34,874 nucleotides of DNA. Origin: Bryobacterales bacterium. GTDB taxonomy: Bacteria > Acidobacteriota > Terriglobia > Bryobacterales > UBA6623. The position numbers were made by a program, and so were the translations under genes. The stretch's first letter is position 1. Each line of letters opens with the position of its first letter. The notes beneath the pieces are model-generated. The model was given only the letters and a program-made list of their open reading frames with translations. It searched no databases and was not told where the DNA came from. Positions 1 to 7,145 of this stretch are shown here, piece by piece. The DNA lies in NCBI GenBank assembly GCA_022826925.1, contig JAJDTX010000090.1, positions 1 through 34,874 of the forward strand, in the 5' to 3' direction.

Positions 1-54
1 GTGCGCGGGTGGTGCAAGACGCCGGAACTGCTCGACTACCTCGACTCACTCTGA
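1..54 (+). CDS. Possible 3' end of an unidentified gene (partial)
   Basis: An open frame begins at base 1 and closes with TGA at 52-54, giving 17 residues that end in a leucine-rich, acidic stretch (LLDYLDSL). It could be the C-terminus of a protein that begins outside the window, but a fragment this short occurs by chance and I recognise no family. The IS66 remnant begins less than 100 bases downstream, so an insertion may have landed just after this gene. Confidence 0.22.
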   Translation: MRGWCKTPELLDYLDSL

Positions 55-137
55 GGCGATGCGACGACCACACGCACGGCCGCGAGCCCCACCGAGCGAA
101 CAGGACCACGCCAAGGGCACATATTCCGGGCGGGCAC

Positions 138-388
138 ATAATACCAACAACGCCGGCGAGCGCGGACTGCGCATGTCCAAAGTCAAGATGAAAGTCTCGG
201 GCTGCTTTCGCACGCTAGCCTACGGCGAGGCCTATGCCCGCATCTCCAGCTACCTGCAGTCCATGGAAGCGCTCGGCTACAATCCTCTGGTCGCCATTCA
301 AATCGCGCTCGCCGGCAACGCTGTCGCCACGCTCGAACAAGACTATGGCCCGACACCAACTCCCGCCTCGACACCAACCGAGGCGTGA
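138..388 (+). pseudogene. IS66-family transposase, C-terminal remnant
   Basis: The frame encodes a stretch resembling the end of IS66-type DDE transposases. An Asn-Asn followed by an ER..RM motif (from about 141) precedes KVKMKVSGCFRTL, and then comes the AEAYARI-like SYL helix seen at the C-terminus of this family. Only about 80 codons are left, whereas family members usually have around 500 residues. The catalytic Asp residues and the zinc-finger N-terminus are missing, and upstream sequence in this frame has no family resemblance. A Pro/Thr-rich tail ends the frame at 388. An internal ATG at 173 could start a 71-residue product, but I read this as a dead insertion-sequence fragment. No partner TnpB-like gene is visible. 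Confidence 0.72.
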
Positions 389-400
389 GTAGTTACGCGC

Positions 401-440
401 AGCTTTAAGTTGCGCAAGAGGCTCTTTGTTGCGCAAAGCT
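401..440. repeat. Imperfect inverted repeat after the IS66 remnant
   Basis: The arm at 401-417 (AGCTTT, four extra bases, TGCGCAA) is complemented by 429-440 (TTGCGCAAAGCT), with an 11-base loop. It lies 13 bases past the transposase stop. It may be a terminator-like stem or part of the degraded element end. Its role is not known. Confidence 0.45.
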
Positions 441-762
441 CTGCGTCACGGCAGCGTAGGCCGCGGACGGAAACACCTCGCACAGCCCGGTCAGCGTTGC
501 ATTCTCGGCCCACAGCACAGCACCGACCGACGTGCGGAGCACTCCCCCGGACCGTTTGGATTCCGGTTCGCCTCCCGCGGACCGTGGATTCCGGGAAAGG
601 GCATCGCTTGCAGCGACCCGCTCCAAGAGCCAGAAGGGCGCAAACTAGAGCGTCATGGTCAAGAGGTCGCTGGCCTCAACCTGAGTCTGTGGTCCCGGAT
701 TGATATGAAGCCAGCCCTTCCCGAACGCACGCCCACGGAGGGGACCGATCCGCCTGCCTGGG
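441..762. other. Intergenic stretch with no gene recognised
   Basis: Between the hairpin after the IS66 remnant and the end of the sulfatase gene, the open frames are short, arginine/proline-rich and without family resemblance. I see no tRNA, strong palindrome or convincing ribosome binding site. It is probably insertion debris plus the 3' untranslated region of the sulfatase transcript. Confidence 0.4.
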
Positions 763-2139
763 CTACTCGGGCACTTCCCACCATTCTTGGAGGCTCGCGT
801 GCAAGGCTTCCACCAGCTCCGGCCGCTCTCCCGCCAAGTCCGCCGTCTCTAACGGATCCTCGGCCAAGTTATACAGTTCGGGATCGAATCGCATCCAATC
901 AGCTATCGTCCCGCGGATCATCAGCGTCACGTCTTGGTTGGGCGCGTACGGAAAGATGAGCTTCCAACCGTCCTCGCGCACCGCGCTGCGGTACTTGAGG
1001 TTTGCGACCGGGCTCGCAATGTCCACCGCCGTGTGGGCAAACGTCGCCCCGAAGACATGGTCGCGCCCGGATCGCGCCGCTTCGTTCAACAGATCCACAC
1101 CCGACAGATTCTCTGGTGGCTCTACGCCCGCCGCCGCAAGCACGGTCGGCACGATGTCGACGCTGCTGGCCAGAGTGGTGTCGTCGCGGCCCGGAGCGAC
1201 CCTGCCCGGCCAGCGAATCATGATGGGCGTCCTGACACCCATGTCGTAAGGAGACATCTTGGCCCGCATCTTCGGTTGTTCGGTGCGGTCTTCGGCCGCG
1301 ATCCAGCCGTTGTCTGCCAAGTAGATGACCAGCGTGTTCTCAGACAGTCCGCTCTCGTCGAGGTAATCACACAGCTCACCGACGGTCTCGTCGAGCCATT
1401 CCACCATGGCGTAGTATTTCGCTACCGTTTCGGCTCGGTCCGGGGACCGGTATTTGGCCAGCAAGCGCTCCGGCGGGTCATGCGGCGTGTGGGGCAGGAA
1501 CGGCGCGTACCACAGGAAGAATGGCGGAGGAGTCGTACCGCCACCCTCCGCCAGTTGCCCCCGTCCGCTGACGAAATCGAAGATCGGGTCCATGCCCTCC
1601 CGGCCAATCACAAGACCTTCGTCACCGTGCCTGCCCCTGCGGGTCACATCCCCGTGGGTCATCGCGGCAGTGAAGCCGTGATCGAGCGGATTGCCTTCCC
1701 ACCACTTGCCGGACTGATGGCTGACATATCCGGAGCGTGCTAGAAGTTCCGCCACATTCGCGTTCTGGGCAAACACTTGCTCCATGGCGGCTCGGGTTTC
1801 GGGGTTGCGGGCGCCCTCTGGCCACTTGCCTGGCGGGTCGTTGCCGGTAATGCCGTGCTCGTGCGGATACAGGCCCGTAGCGATCGTGGCCAGGCTGGGG
1901 CGACACAGCGGCGACGGAAGATACCCCCGCGTGTAGACCATCGACTGTGAAGCGAGACGATCAAGGGCGGGCGTTTGGACCGTGTCGTGGCCCATGAACC
2001 CGTAGTCGGTCCATCCGTGGTCATCCGAAATGATCAGAACAACATTCGGCGGCATCGGTTGCGAAGGAACCGTGCCACAACTCAGCCATGCGGCTGCAAT
2101 GCATGCCGCCAAGACTTGCGATCGAGTGCGCAGGGACAT
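763..2139 (-). CDS. Exported S1-family sulfatase (type I, formylglycine-type)
   Basis: Predicted to hydrolyse sulfate esters, probably on a sulfated glycan, outside the cytoplasm. The 458-residue protein starts with a basic, hydrophobic signal segment (1-25) with a Cys at 21 that might be lipidated, although the lipobox is poor. SDDHGW (38-43) supplies the paired Asp metal ligands. LCRPSLATIATG (78-89) is the modification site; Cys79 is the residue normally converted to formylglycine. The Arg usually found at the fifth position of CxPSR is Leu here. A second metal motif, ADNG, lies near the last third and is followed by a GVRTP segment, as in other S1 enzymes. The ATG at 2139 is preferred because GGAG lies 8 bases upstream; a frame extension to 2175 adds no signal feature. 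It follows the D-2-hydroxyacid dehydrogenase gene by about 40 bases on the same strand, so they probably form an operon. The nearby fucosidase suggests a sulfated fucose substrate (inference). Confidence 0.9.
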   Translation of the reverse strand: MSLRTRSQVLAACIAAAWLSCGTVPSQPMPPNVVLIISDDHGWTDYGFMGHDTVQTPALDRLASQSMVYTRGYLPSPLCRPSLATIATGLYPHEHGITGNDPPGKWPEGARNPETRAAMEQVFAQNANVAELLARSGYVSHQSGKWWEGNPLDHGFTAAMTHGDVTRRGRHGDEGLVIGREGMDPIFDFVSGRGQLAEGGGTTPPPFFLWYAPFLPHTPHDPPERLLAKYRSPDRAETVAKYYAMVEWLDETVGELCDYLDESGLSENTLVIYLADNGWIAAEDRTEQPKMRAKMSPYDMGVRTPIMIRWPGRVAPGRDDTTLASSVDIVPTVLAAAGVEPPENLSGVDLLNEAARSGRDHVFGATFAHTAVDIASPVANLKYRSAVREDGWKLIFPYAPNQDVTLMIRGTIADWMRFDPELYNLAEDPLETADLAGERPELVEALHASLQEWWEVPE

Positions 2140-2178
2140 TGGATATCTCCACCTCAGGCCGGCACGGTGTCTCACCAG

Positions 2179-3186
2179 CTAGTAACCCTTTTGCTTGTCC
2201 ACGACGTTGTGGAGCCGCTGCCCTTCCGCGAAGCGCTTGATATTGGACTTGACGATGCCCAGCATGCGCCCGCGATCCATGTCCGAGCGTCCGGCGATGT
2301 GCGGCGTGATGATGACGTTGTCCATCTTCCAAAGTGCGTGGCCCTTCGGCAGCGGCTCGGGGTCCGTGACGTCCACCCCCGCACCAGCAAGCTTCTTGGA
2401 ATCCAGCGCCTTGACCAACGAGTTGAGGTCATAGGTGCCGCCACGACTCACGGCGATGAAGTACGCTCCCTGCTTCATGGCATCAAACTGACTGGGGCCG
2501 ATCATCCTGTGGCTGGCTGGAGTGTGGGGAACTGCCATGAAGATCACGTCGGCGTCACCAATCACGCTGTCGAGCATGTCCGGCTTCACGATCTTGTCGA
2601 CATACGGCAGATAGGCGATGTCCTCTGGATCGACACCCACGACGCTCATCCCGTGCGCCCACGCCCTGATCGCGATCTGCAGGCCGATGCCACCCATGCC
2701 TATGACCAAGGCATTCTTGCCGTTGAGTTCGACAAGGGTATAGGGCCTAGCCTGCCAGTTCTCGTCGGCCTGGCGTTGCATATAGGTCGGAAGGAAGCGC
2801 GTGTGGGCCAGCAGCATGGCCATGGCGTGATCGGCGATCTCAGGTCCCTGCACGATCTGGTTGTTTGTCAGCACGATGTCGCTGTTGGCCAGCGCGTCGG
2901 ACCCAGACTTGTGCAGCACCTGCTCCACACCCGCGCTGAGGGTCTGCACCCAGCGCAGCTTCTTGCCTGCCTGCACAAGCTCGGGCGAGATGTTGCCGAT
3001 GTAAGCATCCGCATCGGCAATCTCGCCCATCGCGGTCTCAGAAGTGACGCGCACGAGCTTCACCTTGTCGGAGGCTGTCTGCCAGTCCGCAATCGTTTCC
3101 GGATTTTGCCCGGCCACGAGAATCTTGAGTTGCTGGGCTCCGCAAAGTGCGACGGAAAGCAACGCGAGGGCAACGAATCGAATCAT
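2179..3186 (-). CDS. D-2-hydroxyacid dehydrogenase with N-terminal signal peptide
   Basis: A 335-residue NAD(P)-dependent D-isomer 2-hydroxyacid dehydrogenase, a family that interconverts 2-oxo acids and D-2-hydroxy acids. The nucleotide-binding loop GMGGIG is at 163-168. The catalytic triad is complete: Arg248 in VSRGG, Glu277 in DPEPLP and His296 in TPHIAG. Unusually, residues 1-18 form a hydrophobic signal-like segment ([14 protein letters not shown]), which implies export or membrane anchoring of a cofactor-dependent enzyme; family members are normally cytoplasmic. The ATG at 3186 is favoured because AGGAG lies 8 bases upstream, whereas the longer frame to 3234 has none. The gene is first in a two-gene minus-strand unit with the sulfatase and is divergent from the fucosidase across about 210 bases. 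Substrate is unknown; a sugar-derived acid is possible. Confidence 0.88.
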   Translation of the reverse strand: MIRFVALALLSVALCGAQQLKILVAGQNPETIADWQTASDKVKLVRVTSETAMGEIADADAYIGNISPELVQAGKKLRWVQTLSAGVEQVLHKSGSDALANSDIVLTNNQIVQGPEIADHAMAMLLAHTRFLPTYMQRQADENWQARPYTLVELNGKNALVIGMGGIGLQIAIRAWAHGMSVVGVDPEDIAYLPYVDKIVKPDMLDSVIGDADVIFMAVPHTPASHRMIGPSQFDAMKQGAYFIAVSRGGTYDLNSLVKALDSKKLAGAGVDVTDPEPLPKGHALWKMDNVIITPHIAGRSDMDRGRMLGIVKSNIKRFAEGQRLHNVVDKQKGY

Positions 3187-3395
3187 GGGGGATCTCCTGT
3201 GGTCAAGATTGTACTGAACCGGGCGCGCCCTCACAGCTCAGCGCTGCCAACGGTGCGAGTTCGGCCAAGACCCTTTGCGGGCGCCCCTGGGAGCTTTCGA
3301 GCGCGACCGCTCGGACAACTATTCCGCAAGGCCGCGCGGGAATTTCTGCGCGCTCCTCGGAAGAACGTTCAAGCTTGGTATTCTCCAAGTCTCTT

Positions 3396-5690
3396 ATGAG
3401 ATTGTTGGCTCTCGCATTCCTCGTTGTGCTCCCACTTTCGTCCGAGCCGCTGCTGTGGTATTCCAGCCCGGCCGCAGAGTGGGTTCAAGCTCTTCCGGTC
3501 GGCAACGGACGGCTCGGGGGCATGGTGTTCGGCGTCACAGGGAACGAGCGCATTCAACTCAACGAAGACACCCTCTGGGCGGGCGCGCCGCAGGAACGCG
3601 ATATCGCGGGAGCGTTCCGCCATCTCCCTGAGATCCGTAACATGCTCTTCGACGGCAAGTATGTCGAGGCCGAGCGCATGATCGAGGAAACGATCATGGG
3701 AGAGCGGATCTTCCCGAAGGGCTACCAGACCCTCGGAGATCTGTGGATCGATTCGGCCCACTCGCCGAGCCCGGCCAGCTATCGGCGGGAACTCGACCTG
3801 GAAACCGGCATCGCGCGGACCGAATGGACGGAGGGCGGTGTCCGGTACAGCCGAGAGGTGTTTTCGAGCGCGCCGCACGATGTCCTAGTCGTTCGCATCG
3901 AGGCAGACCAGCCGGGGGCGATCTCGACGACGGTGCGCCTAGACCGGCCGGTCGATGCTACGACAACGGCCGCAGGCAGCGAGCTTCTCATGCAAGGCCG
4001 GGCCAGCCACGAAGGGCAGCAGCTCGGGGTGCGTTTCGAAGCGCGGCTGAGAGCCGACGCCGAGGGCGGCTCTGTGCGGGCCGACGGCAAGTCCTTGCGA
4101 ATCAGCTCTGCCGATGCAGTCACTCTGATCCTCGCCGCCGCCACAGATTACCGAGGACACGAGCCGAGCAGCGAGACGACCGGACGGCTCAAGGCAGCGG
4201 CGGACGCCGGTTTCGCCGCACTGCGCGATGCGCATGTGGCGGATCACAGTGCGATTTTCAATCGCGTCGCGCTCGAACTGGGTGGGAAGGAGCAGCGCCA
4301 GAATCCCATCGATGCGCGCCTGCGGGCCGTCCGTGCGGGCGGGTCCGATCCAGACCTTCTGGCAACCTACTTTCAATTCGGCCGCTACCTGCTGATGGGA
4401 TCGTCGAGGCCGGGCACGATGCCCGCGAATCTACAGGGCATTTGGAACGACAAGATCGCCCCTCCTTGGAACTCCGATTACCACATCAACATCAACATCC
4501 AGATGAACTACTGGCCGGCAGACGTGACGAATCTGTCCGAGATGCAGGAGCCGCTGTGGGACCTGCTCGACAACCTTCGCGTGCGAGGCCGAAAGACCGC
4601 GCGAGATCACTACGGCGCGCGCGGCTTCGTTGCCCACCATACGACCGATGCCTGGTGGTGGACGAGTCCGATCGGGCGCGCTCAGTACGGCATGTGGCCA
4701 GCCGGGGCGGCTTGGACTTCGCGGCATCTCTGGGAGGCCTATCAGTTCAACCAAGACAAGGCCTTCCTGCGCGAGAGGGCCTATCCCGTGCTGAAGGAAG
4801 CCGCGGAGTTCTTCCTGGACTGGCTTGTCGAAGACCCCCGCACCGGAGAGCTCGTCAGCGGGCCGTCTACATCCCCGGAGAATATCTTTCTCACGAAGGA
4901 GATGGAACGGGCCCGGATCACGATGGGCCCGGCGATGGACCAGCAGATCGTCTGGGATCTTTTCACTAACGTCCTCGGCGCTGCGGAGGAGCTCGGGATC
5001 TCCGACGACTTCACCGCCGAGGCCCGCGGCAAGCTGGCCAACTTGGCCGGCCCGCAGATCGGAAGCGATGGTCGCCTGATGGAGTGGCGCGAGGAATTCG
5101 CGGAGGCGGAACCGGGGCACCGCCACATCTCGCACGCGTTCGGGCTCCATCCCGGAGAGCAGTTCACGCTTCGCGGCACCCCGGCGCTTGCCGGGGCTAT
5201 CCGCAAGTCCATCGAGCACCGCCTTGCCAACGGCGGCGGCCACACTGGATGGAGCCGCGCCTGGCTGATCAACCTCTGGGCACGCCTCGAAGACGCAGAG
5301 AATGCCTACGAGAACCTGCAGGCCCTGCTCGCCAAGTCAACGCTCGAGAACCTGTTCGACACCCATCCTCCGTTTCAGATCGACGGCAATTTCGGTGGCA
5401 CTGCCGCTATCGCGGAAATGCTCTTGCAGTCGCACGGAGGGGAACTCCACCTGCTGCCGGCGTTGCCGGCCGAATGGAGCCGCGGCTCGGTGACCGGGCT
5501 GAAGGCTCGTGGCGGATTCGAGGTCTCGATGTCGTGGATTGACGGCAAGCTGCGGAAGGCGGAGATACTGTCGCGGTTCGGCAAGCAGTGTCGCGTGCGC
5601 ATCGCGGGCGCAACGGAGGTTCGGACGATAGCAACCGCCCCTGGAGAGACGTACTCCCTGGGCGATCTGTCCCCGGCTGGGTCAATCTGA
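3396..5690 (+). CDS. Exported GH95 family alpha-L-fucosidase
   Basis: A 764-residue glycoside hydrolase of family 95, which removes alpha-1,2-linked L-fucose or L-galactose by an inverting mechanism. A signal peptide (about 1-16) precedes the N-terminal beta domain ([21 protein letters not shown]). The catalytic positions known from Bifidobacterium AfcA are present: Asn365 and Asn367 in HININ, Glu495 in TSPEN as general acid, and Asp663 in QIDGNFGG. Length is normal for the family. The ATG at 3396 is chosen because the signal sequence starts there; the frame runs open further upstream, and no clear Shine-Dalgarno is visible before this ATG, so the start is moderately sure. It is divergent from the dehydrogenase/sulfatase pair, which supports joint work on a sulfated fucan or similar glycan. 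Substrate linkage cannot be read from the sequence. Confidence 0.93.
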   Translation: MRLLALAFLVVLPLSSEPLLWYSSPAAEWVQALPVGNGRLGGMVFGVTGNERIQLNEDTLWAGAPQERDIAGAFRHLPEIRNMLFDGKYVEAERMIEETIMGERIFPKGYQTLGDLWIDSAHSPSPASYRRELDLETGIARTEWTEGGVRYSREVFSSAPHDVLVVRIEADQPGAISTTVRLDRPVDATTTAAGSELLMQGRASHEGQQLGVRFEARLRADAEGGSVRADGKSLRISSADAVTLILAAATDYRGHEPSSETTGRLKAAADAGFAALRDAHVADHSAIFNRVALELGGKEQRQNPIDARLRAVRAGGSDPDLLATYFQFGRYLLMGSSRPGTMPANLQGIWNDKIAPPWNSDYHININIQMNYWPADVTNLSEMQEPLWDLLDNLRVRGRKTARDHYGARGFVAHHTTDAWWWTSPIGRAQYGMWPAGAAWTSRHLWEAYQFNQDKAFLRERAYPVLKEAAEFFLDWLVEDPRTGELVSGPSTSPENIFLTKEMERARITMGPAMDQQIVWDLFTNVLGAAEELGISDDFTAEARGKLANLAGPQIGSDGRLMEWREEFAEAEPGHRHISHAFGLHPGEQFTLRGTPALAGAIRKSIEHRLANGGGHTGWSRAWLINLWARLEDAENAYENLQALLAKSTLENLFDTHPPFQIDGNFGGTAAIAEMLLQSHGGELHLLPALPAEWSRGSVTGLKARGGFEVSMSWIDGKLRKAEILSRFGKQCRVRIAGATEVRTIATAPGETYSLGDLSPAGSI

Positions 5691-5829
5691 GGACCTGCGA
5701 CGGAGGGCTTCGCGGACCCATGCTCGGCTGGGGGATCCAGGCGAGGGCAGCGGGGATTCTCAATCCGGACGAGCCATCGGGCATCACGGGAGTTGCACCG
5801 CGCAGATCGCGGAGCCTTGATGGCCGTCG

Positions 5830-6420
5830 TCACTGACTCGACCGATCGGTCCACTTACTCAAGGAAGCGGTCCGGTGATCGCTGAACGCGTGTAGGATCT
5901 CTGCCGGACTCGTGCTGTCGATCACGAGCCCGCGATGCGTCGAATGGACGAACCGATCGCGCACAGCCCGGTCGAAGAACGCTAGCAGCGAGTCGAAATA
6001 GCCGTCAACATTTAGCAGTCCGATCGGCTTCCGGTGGAATCCAAGCTGTCCCCACGTGATGATCTCGCAGAGCTCTTCTACCGTGCCGAATCCTCCCGGC
6101 AGAGCAATGAAGGCATCCGAAAGGTCCGCCATCAGCGCCTTGCGTTCATGCATCGAACCTACGACATGCAGCTCCGTCAAACGATCGTGTGCCACTTCCT
6201 TCTCGGCAAGAGCCTTGGGGATGACCCCAACGACCTCGCCTTTCGATGCTAGGACAGTGTCTGCCAACACGCCCATCAGACCGACCGAAGCTCCTCCGTA
6301 GACAAGATCGATCCCATGTTCGGCCAAGCATCTGCCGAGGGCCACGGCGGCGTCTGCATAAGTCCGCCTCAGGCCGCTGCTAGAGCCGCAGAAGACGCAG
6401 ATTCGCGCGGGCAGCGCCAC
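5830..6420 (-). CDS. LOG family (TIGR00730) nucleoside-monophosphate phosphoribohydrolase
   Basis: A 196-residue Rossmann-fold protein of the lysine decarboxylase-like/LOG family. Members release the base from nucleoside 5'-monophosphates, including cytokinin ribotides and AMP. The family start ICVFCGSSSG (7-16) is followed by YGGASVGLMG and the diagnostic PGGFGTVEE motif, which holds the catalytic Glu near residue 116. Length is typical. No signal peptide; it is cytoplasmic. The gene converges with the fucosidase across 139 bases, so it is unlikely to share its transcript. The old annotation of such proteins as lysine decarboxylase is not supported by biochemistry of the family. Whether this copy makes free cytokinins or salvages nucleotides is unknown. 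Confidence 0.92.
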   Translation of the reverse strand: MALPARICVFCGSSSGLRRTYADAAVALGRCLAEHGIDLVYGGASVGLMGVLADTVLASKGEVVGVIPKALAEKEVAHDRLTELHVVGSMHERKALMADLSDAFIALPGGFGTVEELCEIITWGQLGFHRKPIGLLNVDGYFDSLLAFFDRAVRDRFVHSTHRGLVIDSTSPAEILHAFSDHRTASLSKWTDRSSQ

Positions 6421-6660
6421 GCTCCTATCGTACAGGCCACGCTCGACTTGGCTGGCATTGCGGGCTTGGGCGTCAACCCCTACGCTAAGTCAGGGAGCGG
6501 CGCTCGTTCGTGGCACGCAGGGAGCCGCACCTAGGTAGCCTCTATCTGTGTACATGCGTGGATTTTCACAGTTCGACCGGAGGGTCCGGCGCCTGGGCAC
6601 AGGAATCTCGCAGACTCCCGAGACCTGTCTAGTTCGGTGAGTCAGACGGGAATCGACTCA
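6421..6660. other. Divergent intergenic region, no gene seen
   Basis: About 240 bases separate the minus-strand LOG gene from the plus-strand antitoxin. Promoters for both must lie here, but I cannot point to convincing -35/-10 pairs. An upstream frame extension of the antitoxin to 6637 lacks a ribosome binding site. Confidence 0.35.
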
Positions 6661-6942
6661 ATGACAACCGCATCGATCTCCGAGCTGAAGGCGAATCTGT
6701 CGCGCTACCTCGATGAAGTTTGGCGCGGGGGTGAGGTCCAGATTCTCGACCGCGGGATGCCCGTCGCAAGACTTGTCCCTGCCGGTGCTGAGAATGATCC
6801 CAAGGCGCTCGAGAGCCAGGTCAGTCGAGGATTGATCAGGCCTGGCAAAGGCGACGCGGCCGCGGCTCTCAAGGAGCCTCCGTTGGAGCTTCCCGCGAGT
6901 ATCCTGGATGCGCTGCTCGAAGATCGGGACGACCGGCTGTGA
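6661..6942 (+). CDS. Phd/YefM-type antitoxin
   Basis: A 93-residue antitoxin of the Phd/YefM class. The N-terminal DNA-binding and dimerisation half reads ISELKANLSRYLDEV, then GEVQILDRGMPVARLVP, matching the family closely. The acidic, less ordered C-terminal tail (after about 45) would wrap the toxin. It would bind and neutralise a PIN-domain ribonuclease and repress its own operon. The ATG at 6661 aligns with the usual family start. Its TGA at 6940-6942 overlaps the GTG of the next frame by 4 bases, the normal coupled arrangement. Because that toxin is degraded, this is now probably an orphan antitoxin. Confidence 0.85.
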   Translation: MTTASISELKANLSRYLDEVWRGGEVQILDRGMPVARLVPAGAENDPKALESQVSRGLIRPGKGDAAAALKEPPLELPASILDALLEDRDDRL

Positions 6943-7145
6943 GGTATTGGGGCGCATCGGCACTTGCGCCGCTCCTCGTGTCCGATGCAGGGAGCGACGC
7001 CCCGCTTGGGTGCCTAGAACAGGATGGGCAGATCGTTACGCGGCTGCGGACGCGAACTGAAGTGGGAGCTGCAATTCGGATATGTCCGGGACTCGCTCCG
7101 ACGGTCAGACCCGATTCGTCCGCCCGCCCCTGCCTCGCGCGCTAG
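6939..7145 (+). pseudogene. VapC-like PIN toxin, N-terminal remnant
   Basis: The start MRYW.ASALAPLLV matches the first strand and helix of VapC PIN-domain RNases, and the LEQDGQIVT stretch matches the next family segment. After about residue 45 similarity disappears, and the frame closes at 68 residues instead of about 130-140. Position 5, where the family has the first catalytic Asp (W-D-A/T-S-A-L), is Gly here. The remaining acidic PIN residues are missing. The frame runs 4 bases into the 3' end of the convergent TonB receptor gene, so truncation may have happened at that junction. I infer an inactive toxin. Confidence 0.7.

Noticed and set aside
934..1743. Long open frame on the plus strand opposite the sulfatase gene
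   Set aside because: Arginine/histidine-rich translation without family resemblance; it mirrors the sulfatase codons in a high-GC gene.
1975..3399. 474-codon plus-strand frame over the sulfatase and dehydrogenase
   Set aside because: Spans the antisense of two well supported genes, and its sequence resembles no protein family.
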